From NCBI RefSeq assembly GCF_001423245.1, contig NZ_LMOH01000029.1, positions 107,501-171,500 on the forward strand: 64,000 nucleotides of DNA, written 5' to 3'. The notes below the pieces were generated by a model. The model worked only from the letters and a program-made list of their open reading frames with translations. It was not told the DNA's origin and did no database searches. Both the position numbers and the translations under genes were made by a program. This stretch comes from Aureimonas sp. Leaf324 (GTDB lineage: Bacteria > Pseudomonadota > Alphaproteobacteria > Rhizobiales > Rhizobiaceae). Positions within the stretch are counted from its first letter, which is position 1. Each line of letters begins with the position of its first letter. Of this stretch, positions 17,193-26,167 are shown in pieces.

Positions 17193-19076
17193 TCAGATCG
17201 GCGCCTCGGGCGCGTCCACGGTCATGACCGGGCGGGGCCATTCTCCCTGGATCGTAAACGGAATGGGTTGAGAGGAGGTGAACGCGCCGCCGGCGCCCGA
17301 CGCCTCGACCACCGACGATTGCGTCGTGCCGAAGAGGTTCAGGCGTCGCGTGTAGGCGTCGAGGACGCCGCGCGCCTCGCTCTTGCCCGCGGTCGTCGTC
17401 ATCGACAGGGCGTCGAGGCGCATGCGCGTGCCGAAACCTTCGAGCGAGGCGGTGAGGGTCTGGAACCCTTGCGCCGCGGATGTGGCGCCCGCCTCGATCT
17501 CGTGTCGGCCGGGCGCCCGCATCAACTCGTTCGCCAAGCCGCGCATCCGCCCGTCCGAAACGCTCAAGGTGAGGGTCGAGCGACCGTTGGCCAGAAGGTC
17601 GCCCCAACTGGCGGCCGGACCGCGGAACGAGACGGCGAGATCGCCCGAACCGGCCGAGACGGGCAGGGGGACGCCGGACAGGGCGTCGAGCTCGGCCATG
17701 CTGACGGCCGAGAGGCGAAGACTGGCGTCGACGCTCGGATGGCCGTTCGTCGAGGCAAACCGAAGGCGCAGCCCGCCGCGCCCGCCGAGCGCCGCCATGT
17801 CGCCGATGTCGAGCGTGCCGGACCCGCCGACCACCTTGATGGCGGCCGCAAGCTCGCTCGCCGCCACGGGACCGAGCTGGGCGCGTTCGGCCGACAGGCG
17901 CAGATCGATGTCGAGGTCGCGCCCGAGCGCGAAGCGCATCGGTCGCTGTAGATCGAGAACGTTGCGCGGGATCGGGGCGATCGCCTGGAAGGCGCGCCCG
18001 AGATCGAGGTCGGAAAACGCGAGGGTTCCCGACAGCGAGCGCCGTCCCGCCGTGCCCGACAGATCGGCCTCCAGCGCGCCGCGCGCCTGGTTGCCGCCGA
18101 GGTCGAGCTGGACCGCGCCGAAGTTCAGCCGCTCGCCCGACAGCTCGACCCGCGTTTCCAGCGCGAGCGCGCCGAGATCGGGCACCGACGGCTCGCCGAG
18201 CCAGCGCGCCGCCCGCGACAGGGAGGGGGTGGCCAGGCGCACGAGACCGGACAGCTGCAGCGGCGTCCGGCCGGAACCCTCGCCCGAGAAGCTGACCTCG
18301 CCGGAGGGGCCGGACAGGACGAGCCGAAGCGGGCTCGTCTCGCCGTCGAAGAAGGGAACGGGACGGTCGAGCTGCCCCTGGACCTTGGCCGGCTGGCCGT
18401 TCCACACGAAGGAGCCGGACAGGTTCGCGGGCGCGCCGTCGCCGTTCCAGCGGAAGTCGATGTCGGCGCTGGACACGGGACTGTCCATCCCCGGCAGGCG
18501 GACCAGCCCGTCGCGCAGCCGCAGTTCGTTGACGCCCTGGAAGCGCGCGAGGAGAGCCCGCATCGCCTCGCGCCCGTTCCCGGGCGCCGTCGGCGGGGTC
18601 ACGGTGCCGCCCGACGGAGCACCGGCGGGCGCCGGAGCGGGAACCGCCAGCATCGCCGGATCGACGGGGCCGAGTTCCGGCCGCACCATCGTCACGCGTC
18701 GGATCTCGGCGCGCCCGGCAAGGGCGTCGAGGAGGTTGAAGTCGGCTTCCAGTCGGTCGACGTCGAGCTGCAGCGCTGCGCCGTCCGCCGTGGTGACGGC
18801 GCGCACGTCGGACAGGATCACGCTCGGACGCGGCAGGAGCGAGAATTCCGCCGAGCCCGCCACCGAGACGGGCGCACCGACCAGCTGGCCGAGACGGGCC
18901 TCGATTTCGGCCTGCGCGGCGGGCAGGGTGAGGGGAAAGGTCGAAAAGGCCGCGACGAGGCCGCCACCCAGCACCAGCGCCGCCACGCCGCCGATCGCCA
19001 GCGAGCGCCGGACCCCGCGTCGGCGCGGGCTCGCATCCGTCGGGACACGAGGTGACGGATCGCGCGCTGGGGTCAA
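17193..19076 (-). CDS. AsmA family protein
   Basis: About 627 residues. One N-terminal membrane helix (RRSLAIGGVAALVLGGGLVAAF) is followed by the AsmA N-domain (FPLTLPAAQAEIEARLGQLVGAPVSV, then FSLLPRPSVILSDVRA) and a large periplasmic beta-rich region with repeated LSGLVRL/LSGTLAFSDLDLGRA-like strands, as in AsmA/TamB-like bridge proteins. It ends with a typical GEWPRPVMTVD strand. Proteins of this family are linked to phospholipid traffic to the outer membrane. No ATG lies near the start; a TTG at 19076 has GAAAGG six bases upstream and I choose it. The open frame upstream runs antisense-free through the permease gene and is spurious. Confidence 0.82.
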   Translation of the reverse strand: MTPARDPSPRVPTDASPRRRGVRRSLAIGGVAALVLGGGLVAAFSTFPLTLPAAQAEIEARLGQLVGAPVSVAGSAEFSLLPRPSVILSDVRAVTTADGAALQLDVDRLEADFNLLDALAGRAEIRRVTMVRPELGPVDPAMLAVPAPAPAGAPSGGTVTPPTAPGNGREAMRALLARFQGVNELRLRDGLVRLPGMDSPVSSADIDFRWNGDGAPANLSGSFVWNGQPAKVQGQLDRPVPFFDGETSPLRLVLSGPSGEVSFSGEGSGRTPLQLSGLVRLATPSLSRAARWLGEPSVPDLGALALETRVELSGERLNFGAVQLDLGGNQARGALEADLSGTAGRRSLSGTLAFSDLDLGRAFQAIAPIPRNVLDLQRPMRFALGRDLDIDLRLSAERAQLGPVAASELAAAIKVVGGSGTLDIGDMAALGGRGGLRLRFASTNGHPSVDASLRLSAVSMAELDALSGVPLPVSAGSGDLAVSFRGPAASWGDLLANGRSTLTLSVSDGRMRGLANELMRAPGRHEIEAGATSAAQGFQTLTASLEGFGTRMRLDALSMTTTAGKSEARGVLDAYTRRLNLFGTTQSSVVEASGAGGAFTSSQPIPFTIQGEWPRPVMTVDAPEAPI

Positions 19077-19201
19077 GAACGGCCTTTCGGATGGCGGAAT
19101 CGGGCGATCGGCCGGGAAGGAAGGCCGACGGATCGAGCCTTGTGTCGCACCGAATTGTGCCGGAGCCAAGGCGTTGGCGCGTCCGGCTTGCCCGAACCTT
19201 G

Positions 19202-20929
19202 TCAGTCGGCGCGCGTCCGGCCGTCTCGCGCAAGGCTCCGGGTGAGAACGACGACGGGCAGGATGCCGGTCGCGACGATGAGGAGGCTGGCGATCGCCCC
19301 GTCCTCGAAGGCGGCGCGCGAGGCCTGCGCGTAGACGAAGGTGGCGAGCGTGTCGAAGTCGAAGGGCCGCAGGAGGATCGTCGCCGAAAGCTCCTTGGCG
19401 GCTTCCACGAAGACGAGGAGCATGGCGGTGAGGAGCGCCGGCCGCATCAAGGGGAGGAGAACGCGCCGCAGCGTGCCGCCCGGTCCGTGCCCGAGCGCGC
19501 GCGAGGCCATGTCGAGATGCGGCGACAGGCGCGCGAAGCCGTTGTCGAGCGAGCCGTGCCCCATCGCCATGAAACGTGCCGTGCAGGCGAAGACGATGGC
19601 AAAGCCGGAGCCGGAGAGGAGAAGTCCGGTCGAGACGCCGAACGCGGCGCGAAGGGCGGCGTCCAGCGCATTGTCGAAGGCGGCGAAGGGGACGAGGATG
19701 CCCATGGCGAGGATCGTACCGGGCACCGCGTAGCCGAAGGCGGCCAGGCGCGACAGGACGCGCAGCGGGCGGGCGTTGGTGAGGCGGATGCCGTAGGCGA
19801 CGAGAAAGCCGATCGCGACCGTCAGGAGCGCGGTCGAACCGGCGACGACGATCGTGTTCTGCAAGGCCCGCCAGAGCTGGGGATCGGCGAAATCCTCTGG
19901 GCGCCGGAAGGCGTAGCCGCCGAGGATGGCGAGCGGCACGCCGAAACCCGAGGCGATCGGCAGGAGGCAGGCCGCGGCGGCCGCCCAGCCCTTCCAGCCG
20001 GCGAGGCGCTCGGCGCCGGCGCGCACGGTGTCGGATCGCCCGGCGGTGAAGCGCTGACGCCGCCGCGCGAAGCGCTCGACCCACAGGAGAAGGAGGATGA
20101 AGGCGAGCATCAGAAGCGCGATCTGCGTCGCCCCGGCGAGATCCCCCCGGTTCAGCCAGGTCGCGTAGACCGCGAAGGTCAGCGTCTGGACGCCGAGGAA
20201 TTCGACTGCGCCGATGTCGTTGACGGTCTCCATGAGGACCAGCGCGACGCCGACCGCGATCGCCGGGCGTGCCATCGGCAGGAGCACGGTGGCGAGGATG
20301 CGCAGGCGACCGGCGCCGAGCGTGCGCGCGACGTCGGCCGCCTTTCGCCCCTGCATCAGGAAGACGAGCCGCACCGTCAGGAAGACATAGGGGTAAAGGA
20401 CGCTGGACAGGACGAGGACGGCCCCGCCGGCCGAGCGGATGTCGGGGAACCAGTAGTCGGAGCGCGCCGTCCAGCCGAACAGCGCCCGGAGGCCGGACTG
20501 GACCGGCCCGACATAATGCAGGAGCTCGTTGAAGCAGTAGGCCGCGATATAGGTCGGCACGGCGAGCGGCAGCACCAGCGCCCAGGCGAAGACGCGCTGG
20601 CCGGGGAAGCGGAAGCTCGTGACCAGCCAGGCGGTGAGCGTGCCGACGACCGCGGTCGCGACGCCGACGCCCGCCATCAGCGCCAGCGTCGTGCCGGTGG
20701 CGCGCGGCAGGACGGTGCGGGCGAGGTGCGACCAGTTCGCGGTGCCGCCGGTGAGCGCGATCGCCGCGAGCGACAGGACGGGAAGCGCGACCAGGAGCCC
20801 GACCGCGAGCGCCGCGGCCAGGAACAGGCGTTCCGAGCCGACGCTCGCCCGCCGCGCCGGCACGACGCCCGCGCTGCCCAACCGCAATTCGCTCAAAGCC
20901 GACCCTCGTGCGTCCCCTCGTGCGTCCAT
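19202..20929 (-). CDS. Ferric-iron ABC transporter permease (two fused modules, FbpB/SfuB type)
   Basis: 575-residue permease with about 12 predicted transmembrane helices in two homologous halves. Each half has an EAA-like loop: ADVARTLGAGRLRILATVLLPMARP and ASRALGHGPGGTLRRVLLPLMRP. This duplicated form is typical of Fe(III) importers working with FbpA-like proteins. The binding protein is encoded just upstream (58-base gap), but no ATPase of the set is present; the next gene is AsmA-like. The ATPase must come from elsewhere. Confidence 0.9.
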   Translation of the reverse strand: MDARGDARGSALSELRLGSAGVVPARRASVGSERLFLAAALAVGLLVALPVLSLAAIALTGGTANWSHLARTVLPRATGTTLALMAGVGVATAVVGTLTAWLVTSFRFPGQRVFAWALVLPLAVPTYIAAYCFNELLHYVGPVQSGLRALFGWTARSDYWFPDIRSAGGAVLVLSSVLYPYVFLTVRLVFLMQGRKAADVARTLGAGRLRILATVLLPMARPAIAVGVALVLMETVNDIGAVEFLGVQTLTFAVYATWLNRGDLAGATQIALLMLAFILLLLWVERFARRRQRFTAGRSDTVRAGAERLAGWKGWAAAAACLLPIASGFGVPLAILGGYAFRRPEDFADPQLWRALQNTIVVAGSTALLTVAIGFLVAYGIRLTNARPLRVLSRLAAFGYAVPGTILAMGILVPFAAFDNALDAALRAAFGVSTGLLLSGSGFAIVFACTARFMAMGHGSLDNGFARLSPHLDMASRALGHGPGGTLRRVLLPLMRPALLTAMLLVFVEAAKELSATILLRPFDFDTLATFVYAQASRAAFEDGAIASLLIVATGILPVVVLTRSLARDGRTRAD

Positions 20930-20987
20930 GCGTCGGCGCGGGCGGCCCTTCCAGCCGCCCGCGCCGCGATCCTTGCGGGAGGAGGGG

Positions 20988-22034
20988 TCAGGACTTCGGG
21001 CCGTTGTCGAAGCCGACCTCGTCGACGAGCTCCGAGGCCTTGGCGCGGTTGGCCGCGATGTCGCTGAGCGACAGCGTGTCGGGCTTCAGTTCGCCGAAGC
21101 TCTTCACCGTTTCCGACAGGGCGACGCCCGGCTTCAGCGGGTACTCGTAGTTCACCTCGGCGTAGATGCGCTGGGCTTCGTCGGTGGCGAGGAATTCCAT
21201 GAACTTCACCGCGTTGTCACGGTTCGGCGCGTTCTTGGCGAGGCCCATGCCGGAGATGTTGACGTGGGTGCCGCCGTTCTCGAAGGTCGGCAGGACGACC
21301 TTGATGGCGTTCGCCCACTCCTTCTGCTCCGGCTCCTTCTCGTTGTTCCGCATCAGGCCGACGTAATAGGTGTTGCCGATGGCGATGTCGCACTGGCCGG
21401 CCGCGATGTTGCGCGCCTGGTCGCGGTCGCCGCCCTCGGGCGCGGAAGCGAGGTTGTCGCGCAGGCCCGTCAGCCAGGTCCGCGTCGCCGCCTCGCCGTG
21501 ATGAGCGAGATAGGCCGCGATCAGCGCGACGTTATACTGGTGCTGGCCCGAGCGGATGCAGATCTTGCCCTTCCACTTCGGGTCGGCGAGGCTCTCGTAG
21601 GTGATCGCCTCGTCGCCGACGCGCTCCTTCGAGGCGTAGACGACACGGGCGCGCGACGTGACGCCCGACCATTCCTTGCCCGCGTCGCGGAAGGCGGCGG
21701 GAATGTCTTTCTCGATCACCGCGTCCTCGAGCGGCTGCAGCACGCCGGCCTGCTTGGTGGCGTCGAGGCGGCCGATGTCGACCGTCAGCACGACGTCGGC
21801 CGGCGAATTCGCGCCCTCGGCCTTGATGCGCTCCTCGAGCCCCTTCTCGATGAAGATCGTCGCCGTGGTGAGGCCGGTCTCCTTGGTGAAGGCGTCGAGC
21901 AGCGGCTGGATCAGAGCCGGCTGGCGCGAGGAATAGATGTTGACGTCGGCCGCCTGCGCCGCGGCCGGCGCGGACAGGGCGAGGGCGCAGACGCCCAGTC
22001 CGAAAGCGGCTCGGCTCGGAAGAAGCTTGGTCAT
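20988..22034 (-). CDS. Ferric-iron ABC transporter, periplasmic binding protein
   Basis: 348 residues with a signal peptide (FGLGVCALALSAPAAAQAA). The mature start DVNIYSSRQPALIQPLLDAFTKETG is the FbpA/FutA/AfuA signature. The metal-binding region includes IRSGQHQYNVALIAAYLAHHG, and the paired tyrosines in GNTYYVGLM are typical of iron-binding members. Start ATG 22034 is set by GAGGA upstream and by the signal peptide. The promoter region holds a palindrome resembling an Irr (ICE-type) site, consistent with iron control. Confidence 0.92.
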   Translation of the reverse strand: MTKLLPSRAAFGLGVCALALSAPAAAQAADVNIYSSRQPALIQPLLDAFTKETGLTTATIFIEKGLEERIKAEGANSPADVVLTVDIGRLDATKQAGVLQPLEDAVIEKDIPAAFRDAGKEWSGVTSRARVVYASKERVGDEAITYESLADPKWKGKICIRSGQHQYNVALIAAYLAHHGEAATRTWLTGLRDNLASAPEGGDRDQARNIAAGQCDIAIGNTYYVGLMRNNEKEPEQKEWANAIKVVLPTFENGGTHVNISGMGLAKNAPNRDNAVKFMEFLATDEAQRIYAEVNYEYPLKPGVALSETVKSFGELKPDTLSLSDIAANRAKASELVDEVGFDNGPKS

Positions 22035-22209
22035 ATCGGGTCCTCGGGGCATCGCCGACGCCAAGTGTCGGCCGCAGATGGGGAAGGCAGCGCCGGAACG
22101 GCCCCGCCGGGCGGTCCGCGAAACTTGCGTCTCGCAGTCCGGTTTCGGATGCCCCACTCGAAGGATGGAATCAAGTAGAAAGGGCAGTAACGTTCCGTTC
22201 AACTGCAAG

Positions 22210-22226
22210 ATTGGAATCGTTCCAAT
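22210..22226. promoter_or_regulatory. ICE-like palindrome upstream of the iron-uptake genes
   Basis: ATTGGAA-TCG-TTCCAAT is a perfect 7-bp inverted repeat with a 3-base spacer. Its form matches the alphaproteobacterial iron-control element bound by Irr (TTTAGAA-N3-TTCTAAA) in 5 of 7 bases per half. It lies 176 bases upstream of the binding-protein ATG, in the only promoter-sized gap before that gene. Confidence 0.5.
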
Positions 22227-22242
22227 AGCAAATCGGCGACGC

Positions 22243-22261
22243 TAATGCTTGCGAAGCATTA
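22243..22261. other. Stem-loop/palindrome after the PdhS-like kinase stop
   Basis: TAATGCTT-GCG-AAGCATTA, a perfect 8-bp inverted repeat four bases past the kinase stop. It lacks a following T-run on either strand. It may end or process the kinase message, or be a second operator for the iron genes. Confidence 0.4.
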
Positions 22262-22265
22262 TGCG

Positions 22266-25200
22266 TCAGTCGGCCAGCACGCGCTGCGCGGGAAAGACGA
22301 TCTCGACCAGCGTTCCCTCGCCGGGCGTCGAGGCGATGGAGAACTGCGCGCGGTTCGCCTCGGCCATCGCCTTGGTCAGCGGCAGGCCGAGGCCCGTGCC
22401 TTCGCCCCGCTCGTCGCGGCCGGCATTCACCTGCTGGAACGGGGTCAGCGCGATCTCGATCTCTCGCTCGGTCATGCCGATCCCCGAGTCGCGGAAGCGC
22501 AGCGCCACCTCGCCGGTCGATCCGTAATGGGTCGAGGCGACGATCTGGCCGCCCGCCGGCGTGAAGCGCACGGCGTTGGCGATGAGGTTGAGCGCGATCT
22601 GGCGGACCGAGCGTCGGTCGGCGACGACGCTCGGCACGCTCGCGGGCAGCACCGAGCGGACGATCACGCGCTCGCGGTTGGCCTGCGGCTGCATCAGCGA
22701 CACGACCTCTGCGACCACCTCGTTGAGCGACACCGCCTCGAAGGCGAGGTCGACCTTGCCGGCCTCGATCTTGGAGATGTCGAGGAGGTCGTTGACGAGA
22801 TCGAGCACGTGGTGGCCCGAGCGCTTGATGTCGCCGAGATACTCGAGATAGCGCTCGTGGCCGATCGGGCCGAAGCATTCCGAGGCCATGACGTCGGCAA
22901 AGCCGATGATGGCGTTCAGCGGCGTCCGCAACTCGTGGCTGATATTGGCGAGGAAGCGGCTCTTGTGGAGGCTGGCGTCCTCGGCGAGGCGACGCGCCTC
23001 GATGAGATCCGATTCGGCGCTCTTCCACTGCGCGATGTCGCGGATCACCACGCACCAGCCGCGGCCCTGGCTGAGACGGCCGAGCGTCATGAAGAGCGGG
23101 ATCGTGCGGTCGCCGCCCGCCACCCGCGCCTCGACCTCGCGCCCGTCGTTGAGAATCGCGGCCAGCCCGTTGTCGCGCAAGGTGCCGATGTAGTCGGTGA
23201 GGACGCGGCGGCTGTCGGGCGCCAGCAACTCCTGCAGCGGCAGGCCGACATAGGCCTCGGGCCGCAGGCCGAACAGCGCTTCGGCGGCACCGTTCATCTT
23301 GCGCAGCCGCTCGCCCTCGTCGAGGAGGAGAATGCCGTCGGTGGCCGTGTCGAGGACCGCCTGAAGCTCCTCCACCTCGCCCTGAAGGTCGAGAAGGATC
23401 GGCGTCATGTCCTCCTCCGGCTCGGCCTCGGCCGGCGGGAACGACATGAGAAGGCAGGACCGCCCGGCGACGCTGATGCGCTGAAGATGAAGGCGCGCAC
23501 GCTCGAACGAGCCGTCGGCGCACTGGATCAGCGCCGTCTCGTCCTCGAAGCCGGAGCCCGACGTCTGCACGAGATGGTCGAGGCCGCCGGCGGCTTCCAG
23601 CGCGTCGAGATCCTCGTAGCGGGTCAGCGTGAAGAAGCGCCGGTTTGCAAAGATCAGCCGCTCTTGCATCTGCACGAGCACCGCCAGCGGCAGTGCGTCG
23701 AGCATGTCCTCGAGTTCCTGGACCGGCAGGAGCAGCGTCGAGCCGTCGTCCGGCGCAGCCTCGGAGGACGCGATCTCGACCGGCGCGGGGAGGGGCGCCT
23801 GCGCGTCGGCGAGGGCCTCCTGCGCGCGATGGCCGAGCTTCGCCCCAATCGCCTTGAAGGCCGCGACCTCGGCATTCGAGAGATTCGCCTCGCGGCGGCG
23901 TCGCTCGGCAACCGTCTCGATGGCGGGGGGCGGAGGCGCCGTGCGGCGCCCGAAGGCCGTCGCGGCTTGCGCCTCCGCCGTGTCGTCATCGGCAGGCGGG
24001 GCCGCCGAGGAGACGTCGATGCGGGCGCTGCGTTCGGGGAGAGCGAGCGCGAGGCCGATCGCCGCCGGATCGCTCTCATGCTCGGACGGCCGCACCACGC
24101 CGAAGCCGCGAAAACCCAGGAACTCGCGATCGCGGCTGTAGAGCGGCAGCCCCGCGAGATCGATCGGCGCGCGGCGGTCGGTGCCCTCCAGCGGCCACAG
24201 GATCGTGCGGCCCGACCACGTGTCGCGCCGCTGCAGGAGGCGCTCGATCTCGCCGGTCTCGTCGAAGCCGAAGACGCGCGCGACATCGGCGAACGGCCGG
24301 CCGATCACGTCCGCGGCGCGGGGCCCGACGATCGCCGCGAACTCCGGCGAGAGTTGCGAGAAGCAGGTCTCCGCATCGGTCTGCCAGACGAAGCGGACGG
24401 GTTCGGCGTCGAGGACGGCGCGGAAGGGCTCGGCGCTGGGGACGGCCGGGGCAAGCTCGGGCCTCTCGTCGGGAAGATCGGGAAGGTCGGGAAGGTCGGG
24501 CATGTCGCCCGGAGCGCTCGCCTCGGCCTCGGCGAGCGGCGGCACGACGGCTTCGCGCGCATCGTCATCCGCGTCGAGGACCGGCTCTGCGGGGGCGGCC
24601 TCCTCGGCTTCCGCCTCGGCCGGCGCTTCGACCTCGGCCGGCGTGGCGACTGTCTCCGTATCCTCCGCGGCGTCGGGTGCCCGGGCGGCGACGCCGGTCT
24701 CGCCCGGCATGTCGATATGGATCAGCACCAGCCCGTCGCCGACGCGGGTGAAGGACAGGGCGCCGGCCTCGTCTTCGACCACGAGGCGGTCCTCGTCGGC
24801 CTGCAGGAACTCCCGGCCCTGGACGGCGAGCAGCGAATGTTCGTCCTCCGGCAGGCGATCGGTCGCTGCCAGGATGCCGTTCGGCCCGACCACGCAGGCC
24901 AGCGCATTCGTCAGCCCGGCGTCGACGAGGATTTCGCGTGCGTGTTCGCCCGGCGACGCGACGACGTCGTGGCCGAGCTTGACCGACAGCAGCGCCAGAT
25001 GCGCGCCGCCGGCGGAGATCGCCTCGAGCCGCGCCAGCAGCGCCTTGCCGAGACCGCTGCCCTCCGGCGGGCGCAGGAGAAGCTGGGTGCGGCCCTTGCC
25101 CGCGAAGGCCTCGCGCGCCGAGCGGACTTGGCGCATCACGTCGGCGCTCGGTGCTTCCATCCCACCCAACAGCCGGCGGCCGGCGGCGTTCATCCACAGG

Positions 25201-25277
25201 ACCTGACCCAGCCCGGCATCCAGGACGGCCACGGCCGAGCCGGCGAGTGTCGCGGCGCGGACGGACTTCAGGGACAT
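22266..25277 (-). CDS. Multi-PAS sensor histidine kinase, PdhS-like
   Basis: 1003 residues, cytoplasmic (no membrane helix seen). The N-terminal third has a sensor-like region (about 1-200), then an acidic Ala/Glu/Pro linker (about 200-285), PAS-like domains near 290-400, 530-630 and 650-770, and a HisKA with ISHELRTPLNAIIGFADVMASECFG (His near 790). The HATPase has LIANAVRFTP, RDSGIGMT and EGTGLGLPL. The H-box and following IKRSGHHVLDLVNDLLDISKIEAG match the PleC/DivJ/PdhS group, and size and soluble architecture fit Brucella PdhS, which acts on DivK in asymmetric division. No receiver is attached. PdhS identity is likely but not proven. Confidence 0.8.
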   Translation of the reverse strand: MSLKSVRAATLAGSAVAVLDAGLGQVLWMNAAGRRLLGGMEAPSADVMRQVRSAREAFAGKGRTQLLLRPPEGSGLGKALLARLEAISAGGAHLALLSVKLGHDVVASPGEHAREILVDAGLTNALACVVGPNGILAATDRLPEDEHSLLAVQGREFLQADEDRLVVEDEAGALSFTRVGDGLVLIHIDMPGETGVAARAPDAAEDTETVATPAEVEAPAEAEAEEAAPAEPVLDADDDAREAVVPPLAEAEASAPGDMPDLPDLPDLPDERPELAPAVPSAEPFRAVLDAEPVRFVWQTDAETCFSQLSPEFAAIVGPRAADVIGRPFADVARVFGFDETGEIERLLQRRDTWSGRTILWPLEGTDRRAPIDLAGLPLYSRDREFLGFRGFGVVRPSEHESDPAAIGLALALPERSARIDVSSAAPPADDDTAEAQAATAFGRRTAPPPPAIETVAERRRREANLSNAEVAAFKAIGAKLGHRAQEALADAQAPLPAPVEIASSEAAPDDGSTLLLPVQELEDMLDALPLAVLVQMQERLIFANRRFFTLTRYEDLDALEAAGGLDHLVQTSGSGFEDETALIQCADGSFERARLHLQRISVAGRSCLLMSFPPAEAEPEEDMTPILLDLQGEVEELQAVLDTATDGILLLDEGERLRKMNGAAEALFGLRPEAYVGLPLQELLAPDSRRVLTDYIGTLRDNGLAAILNDGREVEARVAGGDRTIPLFMTLGRLSQGRGWCVVIRDIAQWKSAESDLIEARRLAEDASLHKSRFLANISHELRTPLNAIIGFADVMASECFGPIGHERYLEYLGDIKRSGHHVLDLVNDLLDISKIEAGKVDLAFEAVSLNEVVAEVVSLMQPQANRERVIVRSVLPASVPSVVADRRSVRQIALNLIANAVRFTPAGGQIVASTHYGSTGEVALRFRDSGIGMTEREIEIALTPFQQVNAGRDERGEGTGLGLPLTKAMAEANRAQFSIASTPGEGTLVEIVFPAQRVLAD
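24469..24504 (-). repeat. 9-base tandem repeat coding for an acidic DLP linker
   Basis: Four near-identical copies of GTCGGGAAG/GATCGGGAAG-type units encode DLPDLPDLPDE within the kinase linker. Repeats of 9 bases keep frame, so copy number could vary without breaking the gene. Confidence 0.6.
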
Positions 25278-25520
25278 GATGTCGAGGACGGACGGAATGG
25301 CCTTGCGCTCCTGCGGGCGGTCGATCGGTTACCGCTTCGTTAATAAGGCCACGGGAAGATCAAATCCAGAACCGCGCGCCTTCGCGACGGCTGAAAGGCC
25401 GGGCAGGGTTAACATGGCTGTGTGAATGCCGTGCCGGCCCTGTTCCAACCCCGCGCACGCCCCTAGTTTGTCGTTTGCGGGCTTTGGATCCGCCATCATC
25501 CGGTCGAGGAGAATGCCGTC

Positions 25521-26009
25521 ATGTCCGATACCGAGAACTTCAACTCCGGCGATCCGGCGCGCGACGCCTTCGACAACGCCAAGCGCGCCCAGGCCGCCAT
25601 GGGCATCGACCCGTCGAAGATGGGCGAGGCCTTCCGCACGATGACGCAGACGTCGATCGAGCAGTCGAAGGAAGCCTATGCGCGGATGAAGTCCGCCGCC
25701 GACCAAGCGACGCAGACGCTGGAAGCGACCGTCGAGAACGCCCATTCGGGCTCGCTGAACCTGACGAAGCGCGCGATCGAGGGCATGCGGGCGCAGGCCG
25801 AGATGAACTTCCAGCATTTCGAGAAGCTCGCCTCCGCCAAGTCGATGGCCGAGTTCGTCGAACTGCAGACGAGCTTCATGCGCCGCCAGATGGAACTCTT
25901 CGCCGATCAGGCCAAGGAGATGCAGTCGCTGTCGCAGAACGTCGCGCAGGACGTGATCCGCCCGGGCCGCGAGGCGGCGCAGAAGGCCACCGGCCAGGAC
26001 AATTTCTGA
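25521..26009 (+). CDS. Phasin family protein
   Basis: 162-residue, almost entirely helical protein with the phasin pattern: AYARMKSAADQATQTLEATVENAHSG, then LNLTKRAIEGMRAQAEMNFQHFEKLASAKSMAEFVELQTSFMRRQMELFADQAKEMQSL. Such proteins coat polyhydroxyalkanoate granules, limiting their size and keeping other proteins off. GAGGAG precedes the ATG. A strong terminator follows, so it is monocistronic; the PHA synthase is not in the window. Confidence 0.92.
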   Translation: MSDTENFNSGDPARDAFDNAKRAQAAMGIDPSKMGEAFRTMTQTSIEQSKEAYARMKSAADQATQTLEATVENAHSGSLNLTKRAIEGMRAQAEMNFQHFEKLASAKSMAEFVELQTSFMRRQMELFADQAKEMQSLSQNVAQDVIRPGREAAQKATGQDNF

Positions 26010-26018
26010 CATGAGATC

Positions 26019-26047
26019 GCCTCGGGCGCCGATCGCGCGCCCGAGGC
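26019..26047 (+). terminator. Terminator of the phasin gene
   Basis: Perfect 11-bp stem GCCTCGGGCGC/GCGCCCGAGGC with a 7-base loop, followed by TTGCCTTTG; it begins ten bases after the phasin stop. Confidence 0.75.
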
Positions 26048-26090
26048 TTGCCTTTGCCGCAAAAGTTTTCTATTGCGGGCGCATCGGTAT

Positions 26091-26167
26091 GCGGTTGTAG
26101 CTCAGTTGGTTAGAGCGTCGGATTGTGGCTCCGAAGGTCGGTGGTTCGAACCCACTCAACCGTACCA
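26091..26167 (+). tRNA. tRNA-His (anticodon GTG)
   Basis: A complete 77-base cloverleaf including encoded CCA: acceptor GCGGTTG/CAACCGT, D-arm GCTC...GAGC, anticodon arm TCGGA-TTGTGGC-TCCGA with anticodon GTG, variable loop AGGTC, and T-arm GGTGG-TTCGAAC-CCACT. The base before position 1 is T, not G, and the discriminator is A, so the G-1:C73 identity pair of most bacterial tRNA-His is absent. The first acceptor pair is a G.T wobble. This is known from a clade of alphaproteobacteria with an adapted HisRS. Confidence 0.96.

Noticed and set aside
15949..19233. A single 1094-codon minus-strand frame covering the AsmA gene region and the secreted unknown
   Set aside because: Only the last 399 codons look like a protein (signal peptide, normal composition). 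The earlier part is out of frame with the AsmA gene, which is recognised in another frame.
24469..24504. Possible CRISPR-like or satellite array
   Set aside because: Four 9-base units in frame inside a kinase linker; there are no spacers and the repeat is coding.
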